A stretch of DNA of 64,000 bases. Origin: Cryptomeria japonica. Taxonomy: Eukaryota > Streptophyta > Pinopsida > Cupressales > Cupressaceae. The position numbers and the translations under genes are program-made. This document shows, piece by piece, positions 63,338-64,000 of the stretch. The DNA lies in assembly GCF_030272615.1 (NCBI RefSeq), contig NC_081412.1:98083796-98147795 (forward strand), written 5' to 3'. Every line of letters begins with the position of its first letter. The stretch's first letter is position 1. The notes beneath the pieces are model-generated. The model searched no databases. It worked only from the letters and a program-made list of their open reading frames with translations, and was not told the origin of the DNA.

Positions 63338-64000
63338 ACCTCAAATCTGCAATTGATGATGATGATGATTTTCTCTTTGAATGTAATCATAAATGTTGTA
63401 AGAAAATGACATGACAAACACAAAACCCCAATCACACACATGCTTGCATAAAATTGATGTAATTTTGCTTCACAATGGTTGAAGCATGAATATGCAGCCT
63501 TGAAGATCTCTGAAAATGCTTGATCAATGCTTCATGAATTCAAAAATACTTTAGGTCAAATGTAGATAGAGACTTAGAATGCTTCTAGGTGAAAATGCAC
63601 TGAGAAGGATGCGTTATATAGGGATTTTATAATTGAAATCACCTTTAGGATGACTTAGAATTGATATATTTTTGCATGGAGCTATATTTGAATAGGATAA
63701 GAATGCCCAATTATCCTCCTGAAATTTGGATAAAAAAGTGCGGGACCATGGTGGTGGGCACCATGGTCCTATCAACTTTTTTTGAATTTCTAGGCATGTG
63801 AGCTATTATGATTCTAATACAAATTCCAGCTCGGTGGACCAAACAAAGATGTGTAGATATGTGAAATATACTTTGAGAGTTGAAATTAGGGTAGGATTAA
63901 GGATAAATCAGGATAAAATGATAAAGGGCACACCTAGAATTAAGGGCCCAAATAAGAGTGTGATGATGTAATAAGGTGGAATAAGACCCATAATATTGAA
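63338..64000. other. right flank of the 13-kb element, no gene
   Basis: No gene is recognised. It contains a GATGATGATGATGAT run at about 63355 and the palindrome 63744-63768 (GACCATGG ... CCATGGTC). Confidence 0.45.

Overview
The window looks like nuclear DNA of a land plant with a large, repeat-rich genome. Evidence: an intact plant-type actin gene with introns at the three standard coding positions plus a leader intron, set in AT-rich DNA filled with old LTR retrotransposons. A conifer or other gymnosperm is plausible because many insertions are old yet still readable, but nothing here proves the species. I see no organelle or bacterial genes and no CRISPR array.

Layout. 1-7302: AT-rich DNA without a recognisable gene, with a probable minus-strand Copia LTR piece (~4.9-5.3 kb) and a weak SINE candidate (~5.65-5.82 kb). 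7303-15185: a badly decayed Ty1/Copia element. 16530-20407: the actin gene (TATA box, leader exon, 1.94-kb leader intron with a tandem duplication, four coding exons, 377 residues). 20408-24700: 3' flank and intergenic DNA with small duplications and one Copia LTR end. 24.7-39.2 kb: a nest of Ty3/Gypsy remnants. It holds a minus-strand Tat/Ogre-like gag-protease relic, two related plus-strand Gypsy copies (A and B), and inside copy B a 335-bp TRIM-like LTR element whose 135-bp LTRs each carry a tRNA-like sequence with RNA polymerase III A and B boxes. 39269-46316: a nearly full-length but dead Copia element. 46.3-50.2 kb: non-coding repeat DNA with a pair of direct repeats. 50205-63337: a 13.1-kb minus-strand Gypsy-type element with 1.63-kb LTRs about 97% alike and no recognisable pol. 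In it the minus strand has one 921-codon frame interrupted only by TAA codons, and the opposite strand carries a decayed plant-mobile-domain (PMD) gene with its own TATA box and a plausible intron.

The only gene that looks functional is actin. The rest is mobile-element biology. The two systems most worth checking are the tRNA-like LTR of the 335-bp element, whose empty target site is preserved in the neighbouring related copy, and the antisense, intron-bearing PMD gene carried by a pol-less Gypsy element.
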